A DNA stretch of 64,000 nucleotides from Vibrio agarivorans (lineage in GTDB: Bacteria > Pseudomonadota > Gammaproteobacteria > Enterobacterales > Vibrionaceae): the NCBI RefSeq assembly GCF_030409635.1, contig NZ_JAUFQF010000004.1:530241-594240 (forward strand), written 5' to 3'. This document shows positions 37,957 to 47,877 of this stretch, one piece after another (within the stretch, counting starts at the first letter, position 1; each line of letters starts with the position of its first letter). The position numbers and the translations under genes are program-made. The notes below the pieces were generated by a model. It was not told the origin of the DNA and did not search any database. It was given only the letters and a program-made list of their open reading frames with translations.

Positions 37957-39129
37957 ATGACTCAACTCATTCCACCAGCACTCAGCCTATATGTACACAT
38001 CCCATGGTGTGTACAAAAGTGCCCCTATTGTGATTTCAACTCACATGCCCAAAAAGCCGATATTCCAGAGCAAGAGTACATTCAAGCTCTACTGGAAGAC
38101 TTAGACACCGATATTGATAAGTATGCCCTACATGCAACGCCAAGGCCCTTACATTCGATCTTTATCGGTGGCGGCACGCCGAGCCTGATTTCACCCCAAG
38201 GTATCCAATCTTTACTCCAGGGAATCGAAAAACGCATCCCGTTTAAATCGGATATCGAGATCACCATGGAAGCTAACCCTGGCACCGTTGAGGCAGAGCG
38301 ATTTGCTGGCTATCAGCGTGCTGGCATCACCCGCATCTCTATCGGAGTGCAGAGCTTTGAGCAAGATAAGTTGGAGCGTCTAGGGCGAATACATGGCCAG
38401 CAAGAGGCAGTTAACGCGGCACACTTGGCACATAATATTGGGCTCAACAGTTTTAACCTAGATCTCATGCATGGCCTACCTGACCAATCAGTCGAGCAAG
38501 CGTTAGCTGATCTCGATAAGGCGATTGAGTTAGCACCGCCACATCTTTCTTGGTATCAGCTGACAATTGAGCCGAACACCATGTTCTACTACAAAACACC
38601 AGCACTGCCTGATGACGATGATTTGTGGGATATTTTTGAGTTAGGCCATGAGAAGCTAAGACAAGCGGGCTACGTACAATACGAGATTTCGGGTTACAGT
38701 AAGCCTGGCTATCAATGCCAACATAACCTTAACTATTGGCGCTTTGGTGACTATCTGGGGATCGGTTGCGGCGCTGCCGGAAAAATCAGTTTCGCTGACG
38801 GGCGAATTGTCCGCACCACCAAGATTAAGCACCCGCGTGGATACCTGAGTGCCTACCAGAATCTCACCAAGCCCTATTTATCAGACGAACAACTCGTTGC
38901 TAATGAAGATCGCCCGTTTGAGTTCTTTATGAACCGCTTTCGCTTGATGGAATCCTGTCCCAAGCACGATTTTATCGATACAACAGGGTTAGGGTTTGAG
39001 GCTATTCAAGACACCATTAACTGGGCAATAGAGATGGGCTACCTCTCAGAGACCGATACACACTGGCAGATCACGGAGAAAGGGAAGTTGTTTTTGAATG
39101 ATTTGTTGGAAGCGTTTATGACTGAGTGA
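37957..39129 (+). CDS. hemW: Heme chaperone HemW
   Basis: Radical SAM protein related to HemN; HemW transfers heme rather than acting as coproporphyrinogen dehydrogenase. The [4Fe-4S] motif is CVQKCPYCDF (CxxxCxxC), preceded by LYVHIPWC; IFIGGGTPSLIS and the HemN C-terminal domain follow. ATG 37957 gives 390 residues; the frame is open nine codons upstream but that overlaps rdgB. It ends next to the heptamer repeats. Confidence 0.94.
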   Translation: MTQLIPPALSLYVHIPWCVQKCPYCDFNSHAQKADIPEQEYIQALLEDLDTDIDKYALHATPRPLHSIFIGGGTPSLISPQGIQSLLQGIEKRIPFKSDIEITMEANPGTVEAERFAGYQRAGITRISIGVQSFEQDKLERLGRIHGQQEAVNAAHLAHNIGLNSFNLDLMHGLPDQSVEQALADLDKAIELAPPHLSWYQLTIEPNTMFYYKTPALPDDDDLWDIFELGHEKLRQAGYVQYEISGYSKPGYQCQHNLNYWRFGDYLGIGCGAAGKISFADGRIVRTTKIKHPRGYLSAYQNLTKPYLSDEQLVANEDRPFEFFMNRFRLMESCPKHDFIDTTGLGFEAIQDTINWAIEMGYLSETDTHWQITEKGKLFLNDLLEAFMTE

Positions 39130-39134
39130 GGGGA

Positions 39135-39183
39135 GTTGAAGGTTGAAGGTTGAAGGTTGAAGGTTGAAGGTTGAAGGTTGAAG
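39135..39183 (+). repeat. Heptamer tandem array, seven copies of GTTGAAG
   Basis: Seven perfect head-to-tail copies of a 7-base unit (GTTGAAG, equal to GGTTGAA in another phase) begin six bases after the hemW stop. Related arrays occur at 45702-45757 and 48482-48506. The unit is not a multiple of three and the array is outside any gene, so copy-number change would not alter a protein. Confidence 0.95.
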
Positions 39184-39211
39184 CAGATTATCGGCTTTGG
39201 TTTTAATTTTG

Positions 39212-39275
39212 GAGTACAGAATTCAGAGTACAGAGGTGCTCGCATTTAAGCTTCTGTATTCTGAAATCTGTACTC
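39212..39275. repeat. Long imperfect inverted repeat between hemW and glsB
   Basis: The left arm (39212-39236, starting GAGTACAGAATTCAG) and right arm (39251-39275, ending ATCTGTACTC) agree at 22 of 25 positions around a 14-base loop. The left arm itself contains GAGTACAGA and CAGAGTACAGA as near direct repeats. It may be a palindromic intergenic unit (REP/ERIC-like) and may also terminate both convergent genes. Confidence 0.8.
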
Positions 39276-39327
39276 TTCTTTTCCTTTTTCCTTCTACCTC
39301 TGGGCAACGCCCGTCCCTTTTCTTCTT

Positions 39328-40248
39328 CTAAAAAATCGAACGCCCAATACGCTCAGACAACAGCTCCAGCGCTTTCGTGCCCGCTAACGAGTTGCCTGAC
39401 GCATCTAGCTCTGGAGACCAGACTGCAATTGTCATCTCCCCCGGTACAACGGCAATAATCCCACCGCCGACACCTGATTTACCCGGCATACCGACACGGT
39501 AAGCAAAATCACCCGCCCCATCGTACAAACCACAAGTTGCCAACAAAGCATTAAGCTGCTTGGTTTGAGTTGGTGTAATGATCTGCTTTTGGGTCTGTAC
39601 TGATACCCCTTTATTCGCCAAATAGCTGAATGTTTTAGCCAGATCAGCACAACTCATTTTTAACGCACAAGCGTGGAAGTAGTTGTTCAACACCGGAATC
39701 ACTTCATTGCTAAAGTTACCAAATGAACGCATCAAATAAGCAATCGCAGCATTGCGGTCACTGTGTAGCATTTCGGAGGCTGCAACCACTTTGTCGTAGA
39801 CAATATGGCTATCTCCCGATAGCTGACGCACAAACTCGAGTAGGTGCTGGCGAGGCGCAGATAAGCGTGACTGCAACAGATCAGCAACCACAATGGCGCC
39901 AGCATTGATAAATGGGTTACGAGGGATCCCCTGCTCCATTTCTAGCTGGATCATCGAGTTAAACGCTTGACCGGAAGGCTCTTTACCCACGCGAGACCAG
40001 ATCTCTTCTGGCTGGTACAACACCATGGCCAGAGTCAAACTCAACGCCTTTGAGATAGATTGAATAGAAAAGCCTTCGTCTGCATCGCCTGCTGTAATCA
40101 ACTCACCTTGATTAGTGAACACAGCAATACCCAACTTAGTCGCTGGGATGCGTGCCAAAGCGGGTATATAGTCAGCGACTTTTCCATTACCGATTAATGG
40201 GCGAACTTCATCTAAGACAGAGTCAAGAATCTCTTGAGTGGGCATCAT
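39328..40248 (-). CDS. glsB: Glutaminase
   Basis: Hydrolyses glutamine to glutamate and ammonia; serine-dependent beta-lactamase fold. The catalytic SxxK is [83 protein letters not shown] and the [13 protein letters not shown] end are typical. The frame allows 312 residues; ATG 40248 gives 306, the usual length, and stands close behind GGAAAG. Monocistronic. Confidence 0.95.
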   Translation of the reverse strand: MMPTQEILDSVLDEVRPLIGNGKVADYIPALARIPATKLGIAVFTNQGELITAGDADEGFSIQSISKALSLTLAMVLYQPEEIWSRVGKEPSGQAFNSMIQLEMEQGIPRNPFINAGAIVVADLLQSRLSAPRQHLLEFVRQLSGDSHIVYDKVVAASEMLHSDRNAAIAYLMRSFGNFSNEVIPVLNNYFHACALKMSCADLAKTFSYLANKGVSVQTQKQIITPTQTKQLNALLATCGLYDGAGDFAYRVGMPGKSGVGGGIIAVVPGEMTIAVWSPELDASGNSLAGTKALELLSERIGRSIF

Positions 40249-40265
40249 TACTTTCCATCCAAACA

Positions 40266-40293
40266 AAAAAGAGCCAGCATATTGCTGGCTCTA
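40266..40293 (-). terminator. Terminator upstream of glsB
   Basis: AGAGCCAGCA and TGCTGGCTCT pair around a short loop and are followed on the minus strand by six T. It ends the transcript of the methyltransferase gene at 40315-41343. Confidence 0.85.
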
Positions 40294-40314
40294 GTAAACA
40301 CGAATGCTCGCGAT

Positions 40315-41343
40315 TTACGCTTTTACAGCAACAATAATATTGCGATTAATCGACTGGTCAACTCGGTGTAAATAACCGGTAAATGGCGCTTCGTCCATCA
40401 CCTTCCAGCCTTGTGATTCAAACAGTTGCGCGAGGTCTTTCCATTTAAGAGTAAACTCATTAAAAGATAGCACTACCGCACCATTTTTCTTCAACACCTT
40501 TTTCCAAGCGGGTAAAGCCTCAGCTAACAACTCATTCGGGCTTCGATTGAGCTTATTGTCTTTGGCGTTCTTACTACCGTGCTGAACACCATAAGGAAGA
40601 TCCGAAACCATCACGTCTACAGAGTTCTTCTTAACCACTAGATCCGCTTTGCGCGTATCTGCGGAATAAAGCTTCATCGACTGACTTTCCCCTACTGCAA
40701 AGGCTTCTTTACTCGCTGCCGCATCAAGCACAAAGCCATCAGCAACCTTTTTGCCTTCTACCGTGCGTTTATCTTTACCCGCCTTGTGCTTAAAGCGGCC
40801 ATTTTTCATAAACTTCACAATGAAGGTTTGGATCTCTTGAACCCATTTGGCATTGATCTCTACACCAACAACATTCATCCCTTGGATCAAACCTTCATAT
40901 AGGGTGGTGCCTTTACCACACATTGGATCCATCAAAGTGATTGTACTGCTATCAGTTTGAGCGGCGCTAGCCCCAAGGTTGACCATCAAGCGAGTAAACT
41001 GCTCATTGGTTTTGCCTGTGTAACGCAAAATCTGACTCATGCTTTCAGGGAACGTATTGTAAGCAGGTGGCGTCAGCGGCTTTAACAAGCCACCATCAAC
41101 CACTTCAAACAGCGCATAGTAGATTGATGATGCCGCGATCTTTTTCATCTGCTCAGGCGTTAACGCCTCTTTGCAAGAAAAAACAATTGCCGCAGGCAAA
41201 CCGACTTGCTGATCTTCAATACGAAATAGCTCTACACCCTCTGCCAACAGCATTGCGTGTAGCTCTGAGCGAGCAATTTCAAGCGCGCTGTCGAAATAGA
41301 TACGGTTGTGACCTGGATTTGCCAGAATCGCATACAACGACAT
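40315..41343 (-). CDS. Putative RNA/DNA methyltransferase (UPF0020/TRM11-like)
   Basis: SAM-dependent methyltransferase: the SAM-binding motif is LMDPMCGKGTTLYEGLIQGMNVVGVEIN and the catalytic motif is DVMVSDLPYGVQHG, a DLPY variant of (N/D)PPY, suggesting methylation of an exocyclic amine in RNA. The N-terminal 120 residues resemble the THUMP-linked region of such enzymes only weakly (YAILANPGHNRIYFDSALEIARSEL). 342 residues, complete. It lies 11 bases downstream of trmB, which hints at a tRNA substrate. Substrate not established. Confidence 0.82.
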   Translation of the reverse strand: MSLYAILANPGHNRIYFDSALEIARSELHAMLLAEGVELFRIEDQQVGLPAAIVFSCKEALTPEQMKKIAASSIYYALFEVVDGGLLKPLTPPAYNTFPESMSQILRYTGKTNEQFTRLMVNLGASAAQTDSSTITLMDPMCGKGTTLYEGLIQGMNVVGVEINAKWVQEIQTFIVKFMKNGRFKHKAGKDKRTVEGKKVADGFVLDAAASKEAFAVGESQSMKLYSADTRKADLVVKKNSVDVMVSDLPYGVQHGSKNAKDNKLNRSPNELLAEALPAWKKVLKKNGAVVLSFNEFTLKWKDLAQLFESQGWKVMDEAPFTGYLHRVDQSINRNIIVAVKA

Positions 41344-41354
41344 GTCTCCCCCTA

Positions 41355-42074
41355 TTATGCAGTACGCTTGAACTTAATATCCCACACGCCATGGCCTAAA
41401 CGATGGCCACGTGCCTCAAACTTAGTCAACGGACGATCATCTGGACGCGGAACAAAGTCACCGTCAGTCGCAGTGTTGGCAAAGCCTGGAGCTTCATTCA
41501 TAACTTCAATCATATGCTCGCCATAGTTTTCCCAGTCTGTTGCCATGTGAAAAATACCCTGCTCAGGGATCAGCTTGGTGCGTACCATTTCAGCAAAGTC
41601 TAACTGAACGATACGACGCTTGTGGTGACGCTTTTTGTGCCACGGGTCTGGGAAGAACAGTTGCAGCGTGCTTAGGCTGCTTTCTGGAATCATGTTAGCA
41701 AACACTTCAACCGCGTCATGACACATAACGCGCAAGTTAGTTACACCTGCATCACGCGCATCAGCAAGACACGCACCAACACCTGGGCTATGAACTTCGA
41801 TACCGATGAAGTTTTTCTCTGGCGCATTCTTAGCCATTTCAACCAGTGACGCACCCATACCAAAGCCGATTTCCAGAACAACAGGGTTGTCGTTACCAAA
41901 TACTTCTTTCCAATCGAGAAGCTTTTCTTGGTAATCAATACCCATTGTTGGCCAACACTCATTCATTGCGTTTTCTTGGCCTTTGGTTAGACGACCTTCG
42001 CGACGCACAAAGCTACGTACTTTGCGGATCAACTTGCCATCTTCATTGTATTCGTTAGTGGTCACTTCACTCAT
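41355..42074 (-). CDS. trmB: tRNA (guanine-N7-)-methyltransferase
   Basis: Makes m7G46 in tRNA variable loops. The SAM motif is [39 protein letters not shown] and the family signature is [19 protein letters not shown]. 239 residues, typical. Divergent from mutY as in many gammaproteobacteria (194 bases between). Confidence 0.97.
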   Translation of the reverse strand: MSEVTTNEYNEDGKLIRKVRSFVRREGRLTKGQENAMNECWPTMGIDYQEKLLDWKEVFGNDNPVVLEIGFGMGASLVEMAKNAPEKNFIGIEVHSPGVGACLADARDAGVTNLRVMCHDAVEVFANMIPESSLSTLQLFFPDPWHKKRHHKRRIVQLDFAEMVRTKLIPEQGIFHMATDWENYGEHMIEVMNEAPGFANTATDGDFVPRPDDRPLTKFEARGHRLGHGVWDIKFKRTA

Positions 42075-42269
42075 GGTTTATGCCTGTTCAAAATGCGCTC
42101 AAATCAAAGGGATTGTGATTATCCAAAGAATCGCTACAGGTGCAAGTATTATCGACCTTACAACGCGGTTATCCTCCAAATAACCACAAAAAAAGTCCGA
42201 TTTACATCTCTCGCCTGACGTGATTCAATTTTGCGCTAATTATAGACTGAAATTACAGAGCTTGATGTT

Positions 42270-43337
42270 GTGACTCCTTTTGCCCAAGCCATTTTAGAGT
42301 GGTATGAACTTTATGGCCGTAAAGAGCTGCCTTGGCAGCAAAACAAAACGGCTTATAGCGTTTGGCTGTCTGAAATCATGCTACAACAGACCCAAGTAGC
42401 CACTGTCATACCCTATTACCATCGATTCCTTGAAAAGTTTCCAACCGTGGTTGACCTTGCCAAAGCCCCACAAGATGAGGTGCTTCACCTATGGACTGGG
42501 CTGGGTTATTACGCACGTGCAAGAAACCTCCACAAAGCCGCACAGCTTGTTGTCAGGGAACATAATGGCGAATTTCCACTCGATATAGAGCAACTTAATT
42601 CCCTACCGGGTATAGGCCGCTCCACTGCCGCCGCTATATTGTCATCGGTTTATCAACAACCGCATGCCATCTTAGATGGCAACGTGAAGCGCACACTTGC
42701 TCGCGCATTTGCAATAGAGGGGTGGCCCGGAAAGAAAAGTGTCGAGAATCAACTGTGGCAATATGCCGAACGGCACACTCCAGCACACAATGTCGATAAA
42801 TATAACCAAGCAATGATGGATATGGGGGCGATGGTTTGCACTCGCTCAAAACCTAAATGCAGCTTGTGTCCTGTTACAGACCTATGCCAAGCAAAAGCGC
42901 AAGGGAACCCACAGGACTACCCCGGAAAAAAACCAAAAAAAGACAAGCCGATTAAAGAAACATGGTTTGTTATGGTTTATCACCAAGGTGAAGTTTGGCT
43001 TGAGCAGCGCCCCCAAACAGGCATTTGGGGTGGGTTGTTTTGTTTCCCGCAATCTGAGCAACCAGAGACTTCAAGCGTGGCGGAGCGTCTTGGCATCACA
43101 GATAACGACATTTCAACACAGAGCACTCTGGTCGCTTTTCGTCATACGTTCAGCCATTACCACTTAGATATCACTCCTGTGCTCATCGAGTTGAAGCAAC
43201 AACCCAATGTGATCATGGAAGCTAACCAAGGTCTCTGGTATAACTTATCTCAACCAAAAGAAATCGGATTAGCCGCTCCAGTAAAGCTGTTATTGGAAAG
43301 CCTACCGTTTGAATTAAAACACAAGGAGTCACTATGA
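42270..43337 (+). CDS. mutY: A/G-specific adenine glycosylase
   Basis: Removes adenine opposite 8-oxoguanine. The catalytic Glu is in [13 protein letters not shown], the helix-hairpin-helix is [14 protein letters not shown], the catalytic Asp is in [10 protein letters not shown], and the [4Fe-4S] cluster cysteines are [19 protein letters not shown]-terminal NUDIX-like domain recognises 8-oxoG. The start is GTG 42270, the best in-frame choice, with a weak Shine-Dalgarno. 355 residues. It overlaps yggX by four bases. Confidence 0.95.
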   Translation: MTPFAQAILEWYELYGRKELPWQQNKTAYSVWLSEIMLQQTQVATVIPYYHRFLEKFPTVVDLAKAPQDEVLHLWTGLGYYARARNLHKAAQLVVREHNGEFPLDIEQLNSLPGIGRSTAAAILSSVYQQPHAILDGNVKRTLARAFAIEGWPGKKSVENQLWQYAERHTPAHNVDKYNQAMMDMGAMVCTRSKPKCSLCPVTDLCQAKAQGNPQDYPGKKPKKDKPIKETWFVMVYHQGEVWLEQRPQTGIWGGLFCFPQSEQPETSSVAERLGITDNDISTQSTLVAFRHTFSHYHLDITPVLIELKQQPNVIMEANQGLWYNLSQPKEIGLAAPVKLLLESLPFELKHKESL

Positions 43338-43606
43338 GCCGCACCGTTTTATGTGCTCGACTAAAACAAGAGTTAGAAGGGATGGATTTCCAACTGTATC
43401 CAGGAGAGCTTGGAAAACGTATCTTCGACAACATTTCAAAGCAGGCTTGGGGTGAGTGGCAAAATAAGCAAACCATGCTTATTAACGAAAAGAAACTCAA
43501 TATGATGGACCCAGAGCATCGTAAACTGCTGGAAACCGAAATGGTTAACTTCTTGTTTGAAGGCAAAGATGTTCACATCGAGGGCTACACCCCACCTTCT
43601 GAATAA
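43334..43606 (+). CDS. yggX: Probable Fe(II)-trafficking protein YggX
   Basis: A 90-residue protein linked to iron homeostasis and protection of Fe-S clusters from oxidation. Family start [55 protein letters not shown]. It overlaps mutY at ATGA and precedes mltC by 71 bases, the E. coli mutY-yggX-mltC order. Confidence 0.96.
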   Translation: MSRTVLCARLKQELEGMDFQLYPGELGKRIFDNISKQAWGEWQNKQTMLINEKKLNMMDPEHRKLLETEMVNFLFEGKDVHIEGYTPPSE

Positions 43607-43677
43607 TTAGGTTCAAAATTACTTTTTCCAATGACATCATGTCGCTCGACTGGTGTCATTGTTGTTTTTAGGGAAAT

Positions 43678-44817
43678 ATGAAAAAAATCGCCATTTTTTT
43701 GCTCGCAGCGCTCTCTGTTGGTTGCAGTCGTGAGTTTGTCGAGAGCTTATATGATGTCAATTATGAGCCGACTAACCGCTTTGCTAACAATCTAGCTGAG
43801 TTGCCTGGGCAGTTCGAGAAGGATACTCGCGCACTGGACGCCCTAATCAGTAGCTTTTCCGGCAATATTGAAAAGCGCTGGGGCAGTAATGAAATTAAGG
43901 TTGCAGGCAAAAGTAACTACGTCAAATATATCGATAACTACTTGAGTCGCGCCGAAGTTAACTTTGATCGTGGCACGATAATCATTGAGACAGTATCTCC
44001 AACAGATCCGGAAGCACATCTGAAAAATGCCATTGTCACGACGCTTTTGACCCCGGACGATCCAGCCAATGTCGACCTTTTCTCATCACGTGACATTCGA
44101 CTCGAAGGACAACCATTCCTATACCAGCAGGTTGTTGACCAAGATGGAAAATCCATTCAATGGTCTTGGCGAGCCAACCGTTTTGCCGACTACCTTGTCG
44201 CCAACAAAATGAAGACCAAGAGTGTTGATTACAAGAAAGCCCACTATGTAGAAATTCCGATGGTGGAGAACCAGGTAGAGATCCGCAGCTACAAATACGC
44301 CGACATCGTGCGTCAAGCATCGAAAAAATACGATATCCCTGAAGATCTAATCTACGCCATCATCAAGACAGAAAGTAGCTTTAACCCTTATGCAGTAAGC
44401 TGGGCAAATGCCTATGGCTTGATGCAAGTTGTGCCAAAAACCGCAGGCCGTGATGTATTTAAGCTAGTAAAGAATAAGCCGGGTGAGCCGTCACCTGAAT
44501 ACCTATTCGACCCTGTGAAGAACATTGATACCGGTACCGCTTACTTTTATATCTTGAAAAATCGTTACCTAAAGTCGGTCAATCATCCACTCTCTCTTGA
44601 GTACAGCATGATCTCGGCTTACAACGGTGGCACGGGTGGCGTGCTCAATACATTTGACAAAAATAGCCGCTCAAACGCGATGACTCGCTTAAATTCGTTA
44701 CAGCCGAACCAAGTTTATTGGGCGCTAACCAATAAACACAACAATGCAGAAGCGCGTCGTTACCTAGAAAAAGTGACAAATTTCAAAAAGGAATTTAACG
44801 CGGGTAAAAACATTTAG
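43678..44817 (+). CDS. mltC: Membrane-bound lytic murein transglycosylase C
   Basis: Outer-membrane lipoprotein that cleaves glycan strands to 1,6-anhydroMurNAc. The lipobox is LSVGC (Cys 16) after a short signal peptide; an N-terminal DUF3393 domain (about 20-190) precedes the SLT domain with the catalytic Glu in IKTESSFNPYAVSWANAYGLMQVVP and the YNGG motif. 379 residues. Last gene of mutY-yggX-mltC; the tRNA array starts 100 bases downstream. Confidence 0.96.
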   Translation: MKKIAIFLLAALSVGCSREFVESLYDVNYEPTNRFANNLAELPGQFEKDTRALDALISSFSGNIEKRWGSNEIKVAGKSNYVKYIDNYLSRAEVNFDRGTIIIETVSPTDPEAHLKNAIVTTLLTPDDPANVDLFSSRDIRLEGQPFLYQQVVDQDGKSIQWSWRANRFADYLVANKMKTKSVDYKKAHYVEIPMVENQVEIRSYKYADIVRQASKKYDIPEDLIYAIIKTESSFNPYAVSWANAYGLMQVVPKTAGRDVFKLVKNKPGEPSPEYLFDPVKNIDTGTAYFYILKNRYLKSVNHPLSLEYSMISAYNGGTGGVLNTFDKNSRSNAMTRLNSLQPNQVYWALTNKHNNAEARRYLEKVTNFKKEFNAGKNI

Positions 44818-44877
44818 CGACATTTGATTAAAAAAGCAGCCAACGCAGCACTTTTTCCTAATTATTGAAAAAAGTGG

Positions 44878-44906
44878 TTGACGTAAAGGCTTAAAATCCG
44901 TTTAAT
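44878..44906 (+). promoter_or_regulatory. Promoter of tRNA array 1
   Basis: TTGACG (44878-44883), 17 bases, TTTAAT (44901-44906), then a GC-rich discriminator (GCGCTCC) as expected for stringently controlled tRNA promoters, 11 bases before the first tRNA. Confidence 0.75.
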
Positions 44907-44917
44907 AGCGCTCCGTT

Positions 44918-44993
44918 GCCCGGATAGCTCAGTCGGTAGAGCAGAGGATTGAAAATCCTCGTGTCGGTGGTTCGATTCCGCCTCCGGGCACCA
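44918..44993 (+). tRNA. tRNA-Phe (GAA), GCCCGGA acceptor type
   Basis: 76 bases including encoded CCA. Acceptor GCCCGGA/TCCGGGC, anticodon loop TTGAAAA, T loop TTCGATT. First member of array 1. It is identical to the tRNA at 47878-47953. Confidence 0.98.
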
Positions 44994-45047
44994 CAATTTA
45001 AAATTGTTGGTGCATTGCACTAACAATTGGTTAAAAGAATACAGTGT

Positions 45048-45123
<76 letters not shown>

Positions 45124-45130
45124 TTCTTTT

Positions 45131-45206
45131 GCCTCGATAGCTCAGTTGGTAGAGCAGCGGATTGAAAATCCGCGTGTCGGTGGTTCGACTCCGCCTCGAG
45201 GCACCA
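45131..45206 (+). tRNA. tRNA-Phe (GAA), GCCTCGA acceptor type
   Basis: 76 bases with encoded CCA; acceptor GCCTCGA/TCGAGGC differs from the first tRNA-Phe by a coordinated change of pairs, while the anticodon loop TTGAAAA is the same. Confidence 0.97.
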
Positions 45207-45243
45207 TTATTTGGTGTTAAGATTAAACGCTTAACCAAGTAAT

Positions 45244-45319
45244 TCCCCCTTAGTTCAGTTGGTAGAACGGCGGACTGTTAATCCGTATGTCGCAGGTTCG
45301 AGTCCCGCAGGGGGAGCCA
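45244..45319 (+). tRNA. tRNA-Asn (GTT)
   Basis: 76 bases with encoded CCA; acceptor TCCCCCT/AGGGGGA, anticodon loop CTGTTAA. The spacer before it contains the hairpin TTGGTGTTAAG/GCTTAACCAA, repeated before the second tRNA-Asn. Confidence 0.98.
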
Positions 45320-45391
45320 TTTACAATTGAAATGATTTTTGTCGTTTCATATAGAGTGAAGAGATTATCTCTTCAAACAAAGATTTAGTGT

Positions 45392-45467
<76 letters not shown>

Positions 45468-45474
45468 TTTCTTT

Positions 45475-45550
45475 GCCTCGATAGCTCAGTTGGTAGAGCA
45501 GCGGATTGAAAATCCGCGTGTCGGTGGTTCGACTCCGCCTCGAGGCACCA
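45475..45550 (+). tRNA. tRNA-Phe (GAA), GCCTCGA type, second copy
   Basis: 76 bases with encoded CCA; identical in sequence to 45131-45206, eight bases after the preceding tRNA-Thr. Confidence 0.97.
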
Positions 45551-45587
45551 TTATTTGGTGTTAAGATTAAATGCTTAACCAAGTAAT

Positions 45588-45663
45588 TCCCCCTTAGTTC
45601 AGTTGGTAGAACGGCGGACTGTTAATCCGTATGTCGCAGGTTCGAGTCCCGCAGGGGGAGCCA
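45588..45663 (+). tRNA. tRNA-Asn (GTT), second copy
   Basis: 76 bases with encoded CCA; identical to 45244-45319. Last tRNA of array 1. The Thr-Phe-Asn block is a tandem duplication within the array. Confidence 0.97.
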
Positions 45664-45668
45664 TTTTT

Positions 45669-45699
45669 AAAGCCCTAGTCTTCGGACTGGGGCTTTTTC
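45669..45699 (+). terminator. Terminator of tRNA array 1
   Basis: AAGCCCTAGTC-TTCG-GACTGGGGCTT followed by T, five bases after the last tRNA. Confidence 0.9.
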
Positions 45700-45701
45700 G
45701 T

Positions 45702-45757
45702 TTCTACCTTCTACCTTCTACCTTCTACCTTCTACCTTCTACCTTCTACCTTCTACC
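45702..45757 (+). repeat. Heptamer tandem array, eight copies of TTCTACC
   Basis: Eight perfect copies of a 7-base unit directly after the array 1 terminator. On the minus strand the unit is GGTAGAA, one base different from the GGTTGAA unit of the array beside hemW. Confidence 0.95.
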
Positions 45758-46019
45758 AAATTATCCATCAAATCACTCAAGACCAACCCAACAATTCACC
45801 ACCCAAATAACAAACCACTTAATATCCTACCAACCTCAAATTCACACTCTTTACATCTAGATAAAACTTATTTTGTGTCGTAAATTTACATTCGGTAATT
45901 CCTATGACTTCTTTATGGTTCCCTCGACCTCAAGAAGCAGAAACAACACATACTCCACCCCCAAAAATACAAACTAGCGGCAGCAGACATCAACCGTGCA
46001 CGCTATTGGTAGTAAAATA

Positions 46020-47645
46020 ATGAAACTAAAAACTCAAACTTATCTCCTTTCGGGAGCTATTTTATTTGCACTCATCGCGGTTACTTTAACCGGACTTTTC
46101 ACTTTGCGTATGGCTAGCAATCAAGACAATGCCACTCGCGTAACAGAACTCTTTCGCAGCACTTACTCAACGCTGGTCGAAATAGAAAAGATGGCACGTC
46201 GTGGTGACATGAGCGAACAAGAAGCCAAGCAGTTCGCGACACAAATACTTCGCTCTAATGTCTACAATGACAGTGAGTATGTGTATATCGCAGATGAAGA
46301 CATGCAGTTTATCGCCGCGCCTTTAGACCCTGAGTTGCATGGCACGAGTTTTCATGACTTCAAGGACGGTAACGGGCGCAGTGTTGCGGATATCCTGTTG
46401 CGTGCCATTCATTCAACATCCAGTGGTATTGCTGAATACGAATGGACACAGCGACAACCTGACGGCTCTGTAGAAGTGAAGCACTCTATCGCTCAACGAA
46501 CGCCAGATTGGGGATGGGTAGTCGGCACTGGCATCGGGTTTGATGAGGTTAATGCTCGCTTTTGGGAAACCGCGCGCTGGACACTCTCACTTTCTCTTGT
46601 GATTGCCGCAATTATCTCTGCGATTTTTGTTCTCGCGATTCGTCGCACACTGAACCTACTCGGTGGTGAGCCGGATGATGTGCGTCAAGCCGTGCAGGCA
46701 GTAGCCAAAGGTGACATTCAGGCCTCATTTGATGAAATAGCGCCCAAGGGAAGTATCTATGAATCCGTTCAACATATGAGTGTTTCACTTGCTGGGCTTG
46801 TCTCCAACTTAGAAACATCAATGCATGCCCTACGCGATGAGTTAGGAAATGTTGAGAACCGCTCTGCAAGCCTCGCACAGCTAACGGATACTCAACAGCA
46901 ATCTACGGCAATGATCGCCACAGCCATGACTGAGATGGCCTCATCGGCGAACAACGTAGCGGATTCCGCAAGTGAAACGGCCCACAATACTGACGAAGCA
47001 GACAAGCAGAGTCGAGCAACTCAAGCACTCATTCATAATACCGTCGATAATATTGAAGGCCTTGCCTCTCAGCTCGGCGCAGCCAGTCAAGCGGTTGCAG
47101 AGCTTGATAACAACGTTAACGATATCGTGAAGGTTCTTGATGTTATCGGTGATATTGCTGAACAAACTAATTTATTGGCCCTTAACGCGGCTATTGAAGC
47201 TGCCCGAGCGGGTGAGCAAGGTCGAGGCTTTGCTGTGGTTGCAGACGAGGTACGTAACCTAGCAGGGCGCACTCAAGATAGCACCAAAGAGATCCAACTG
47301 ATGATCAACAACCTTCAAGAGGGCTCGCGCAATGCGATCGGTACGATGGATATCTGTGCTGAAACGAGCCAAAGCACTGTCACCGTCTCACAGAATGCAT
47401 CTGAAGCTCTACAACAAGTCGTTAGCGCTTTAGAAAATATCACCGGTATGAGCCACCAGATTGCAACCGCAGCCGCAGAGCAGACCCAAGTGAGCGATGA
47501 TATTTCACAGCGAATCAATATGATTGAAGACAGTGGCAATGAGCTCAACAGCGTAGTTTCAAATACTTATAACAGCACACAAACGCTAGCGGCTCTCGCT
47601 AACGAGCTAGAAAACTGGGTAGCAAAATTCAACGTACAAAAATAG
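46020..47645 (+). CDS. Methyl-accepting chemotaxis protein with a single Cache domain
   Basis: Transmembrane chemoreceptor of 541 residues. One helix at about 8-30 leads to a periplasmic sCache_2-type ligand domain (about 35-190: [61 protein letters not shown]), a second helix about 193-213 ([19 protein letters not shown]), HAMP, and the signalling domain with its hairpin tip [42 protein letters not shown] 46020 was preferred to GTG 45996. It lies between two tRNA arrays. The ligand is unknown. Confidence 0.94.
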   Translation: MKLKTQTYLLSGAILFALIAVTLTGLFTLRMASNQDNATRVTELFRSTYSTLVEIEKMARRGDMSEQEAKQFATQILRSNVYNDSEYVYIADEDMQFIAAPLDPELHGTSFHDFKDGNGRSVADILLRAIHSTSSGIAEYEWTQRQPDGSVEVKHSIAQRTPDWGWVVGTGIGFDEVNARFWETARWTLSLSLVIAAIISAIFVLAIRRTLNLLGGEPDDVRQAVQAVAKGDIQASFDEIAPKGSIYESVQHMSVSLAGLVSNLETSMHALRDELGNVENRSASLAQLTDTQQQSTAMIATAMTEMASSANNVADSASETAHNTDEADKQSRATQALIHNTVDNIEGLASQLGAASQAVAELDNNVNDIVKVLDVIGDIAEQTNLLALNAAIEAARAGEQGRGFAVVADEVRNLAGRTQDSTKEIQLMINNLQEGSRNAIGTMDICAETSQSTVTVSQNASEALQQVVSALENITGMSHQIATAAAEQTQVSDDISQRINMIEDSGNELNSVVSNTYNSTQTLAALANELENWVAKFNVQK

Positions 47646-47674
47646 CAGTTAGGTATTGAGCCAAAAGTAACCTT

Positions 47675-47706
47675 AAAAGCACGCTTAAATGCGTGCTTTT
47701 TTGATC
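47675..47706 (+). terminator. Terminator of the chemoreceptor gene
   Basis: AAAAGCACGC-TTAAAT-GCGTGCTTTT with a T run, about 30 bases after the stop. Confidence 0.9.
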
Positions 47707-47838
47707 CTTTAATTCGATTTGAGTGTATTTTAAACAGACCATAAGCCTTTAAAGCGCAGTCTCTAGTGATTTTAAATAGTAAAAATGGCTACCCAAGTAT
47801 AGAAAATCATCAAACGGTATTTTTTTTGCATTTTTGTA

Positions 47839-47867
47839 TTGACCTAAAACTCGAAAAACCGTTTAAT
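47839..47867 (+). promoter_or_regulatory. Promoter of tRNA array 2
   Basis: TTGACC (47839-47844), 17 bases, TTTAAT (47862-47867), then a C-rich discriminator, 10 bases before the first tRNA. Same layout and near-identical boxes as the array 1 promoter. Confidence 0.75.
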
Positions 47868-47877
47868 ACACCCCGTC

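Larger units (their letters stand above)
45664..46019. other. Intergenic region between tRNA array 1 and the chemoreceptor gene
   Basis: Holds the array 1 terminator, the heptamer array, then about 260 bases that are poor in G on the plus strand (many CAA, CCA and AAT words; for example 45760-45850). No gene is convincing; the open frame across 45603-45860 merely reads through a tRNA and the heptamers. Confidence 0.6.

Noticed and set aside
39135..39183. CRISPR-like repeat
   Set aside because: Units are 7 bases and directly adjacent with no spacers, and no cas genes are nearby.
45603..45860. Open frame giving a repetitive YLLPSTF protein
   Set aside because: It reads through a tRNA gene and the TTCTACC heptamer array; the repeat peptide is an artefact of a 7-base unit in a frame of three.
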